Positions 5,566 to 6,007 of a stretch of DNA of 6,007 nt are shown here, piece by piece. Numbering within the stretch: the stretch's first letter is position 1; each line of letters opens with the position of its first letter. Position numbers and translations under genes: made by a program. The stretch covers positions 1-6,007 of the forward strand of contig CAIVXR010000227.1 in NCBI GenBank assembly GCA_903909925.1. The letters run 5' to 3'. A model generated the notes under the pieces. The model was not told the origin of the DNA. It worked only from the letters and a program-made list of their open reading frames with translations, and searched no databases. This stretch comes from an uncultured beta proteobacterium. Its GTDB lineage: Bacteria; Pseudomonadota; Gammaproteobacteria; Burkholderiales; Burkholderiaceae.

Positions 5566-6007
5566 CTAGGCAGACAGTACATCCGCAAGTGCATTGAAAT
5601 CACTTGCGTGGTAATCAACCCAATCCTCTTGGTGCAAATCATTACGCACATGAGTGGGTCCAAATTCTTTCGGGCGCACTATAAAAGCTGTTTGCAAACC
5701 AAGTTTGCTAGCAGATTGCAAATCATCTTTATGCGCAGCAACCAGCATCACTTCCTGCGGCTCTACATCAAAGGTTGCTGCAACGCCTAAATAGGTTTCT
5801 GGATCAGGTTTGTAATGACGAAATACTTCTGCCGATAAAATTAGATCCCAGGGTAAGCCAGAATTCTTGGCCATATCAGCCAAAAGACTCAAATTGCCAT
5901 TAGAGAGAGTCACAATTGTAAATTTCTGCTTCAGTCTAGTCAGCCCCTCAACTGAATCTGGCCAAGGGTTCAATCGATGCCAAATAAGATTGAGATCTTG
6001 TTTTTGA
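5566..6007 (-). CDS. haloacid dehalogenase type II family hydrolase, C-terminal part
   Basis: The gene is cut by the right edge. The frame stays open from the TAG stop at 5566-5568 to 6006, giving 146 visible residues; a TTG at 5973 is internal, since the upstream codons (QDLNLIWHR) continue the family sequence into LNPWPDSVEGL. The family is usually about 220-240 residues, so roughly 80-90 N-terminal residues, including the nucleophilic Asp, lie outside. Visible motifs are IVTLSNGN (motif II, Ser/Asn), HYKPDPETY (motif III Lys) and VMLVAAHKDDLQSASKLGL (motif IV region with acidic residues). True L-2-haloacid dehalogenases usually carry a Ser-Ser-Asn-x-x-Asp type of motif IV, here replaced by Ala-Ala-His-Lys-Asp-Asp, so dehalogenation is uncertain and a phosphatase-like or other hydrolase activity is possible. 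It is cytoplasmic as far as visible, and converges on the second Bug gene with five bases between stops. Confidence 0.88.
   Translation of the reverse strand, partial: QKQDLNLIWHRLNPWPDSVEGLTRLKQKFTIVTLSNGNLSLLADMAKNSGLPWDLILSAEVFRHYKPDPETYLGVAATFDVEPQEVMLVAAHKDDLQSASKLGLQTAFIVRPKEFGPTHVRNDLHQEDWVDYHASDFNALADVLSA
5584..5608. repeat. perfect 8-bp inverted repeat near the convergent gene ends
   Basis: CGCAAGTG (5584-5591) and CACTTGCG (5601-5608) are exact complements with a nine-base loop. The repeat lies 23 bases after the stop of the second Bug gene and inside the last codons of the HAD gene. No run of T follows on either strand, so it does not qualify as a standard intrinsic terminator. 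It may stabilise or mark the 3' end of the Bug transcript, or may be chance. Confidence 0.35.

Noticed and set aside
5608..5790. Plus-strand open frame of 60 codons within the HAD gene
   Set aside because: It is antisense to the HAD motifs III and IV and has no supporting features.

Overview
The window looks like chromosomal DNA from a betaproteobacterium of the Burkholderiales. Two orphan Bug/TctC-type periplasmic binding proteins, a fumarylacetoacetate-hydrolase-family enzyme and a type II haloacid-dehalogenase-like protein form a gene set typical of that order. The AT-leaning base composition and compact spacing resemble small-genome freshwater lineages such as Polynucleobacter. This is inferred from protein character; no rRNA or other marker gene is present to confirm it.

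Layout. The left edge (1-235, +) is the C-terminal end of a MATE-family efflux transporter. It converges on a minus-strand pair of small envelope proteins: a glycine-zipper lipoprotein (257-691) and an exported Gly/Tyr/Pro-rich protein with a two-cysteine aromatic module (721-1152). Upstream of them on the same strand lies a Bug/TctC substrate-binding protein (1265-2254). Next comes a tight minus-strand cluster, read from right to left: a SemiSWEET sugar transporter (4174-4455), an FAH-family hydrolase (3447-4139) and a lipoprotein alpha/beta hydrolase (2386-3447). The last two genes overlap by one base as TAATG. A second Bug/TctC protein (4562-5560, +) is divergently transcribed from the SemiSWEET gene. 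It converges, with five bases between stop codons, on a type II HAD-like hydrolase (5566 to the right edge, -) whose N-terminus lies outside the window.

How the genes may work together. Two carboxylate-binding proteins, a small sugar transporter, a C-C-bond hydrolase or acylpyruvase-like enzyme and an exported esterase-like hydrolase suggest uptake and breakdown of small organic acids or sugar-derived compounds. No substrate can be assigned from sequence, and neither Bug protein has TctA/TctB membrane partners here. The two small envelope proteins look like a separate structural or envelope unit.

There is no RNA gene, mobile element, CRISPR array or gene-free stretch above 300 bases. I found no convincing evidence for a wholly new system. 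The points most worth a second look are the coupled FAH/lipoprotein-hydrolase pair between two diverged Bug genes, the possibly leaderless SemiSWEET gene, the Cys-paired Gly/Tyr/Pro-rich protein, and the non-canonical motif of the HAD protein.
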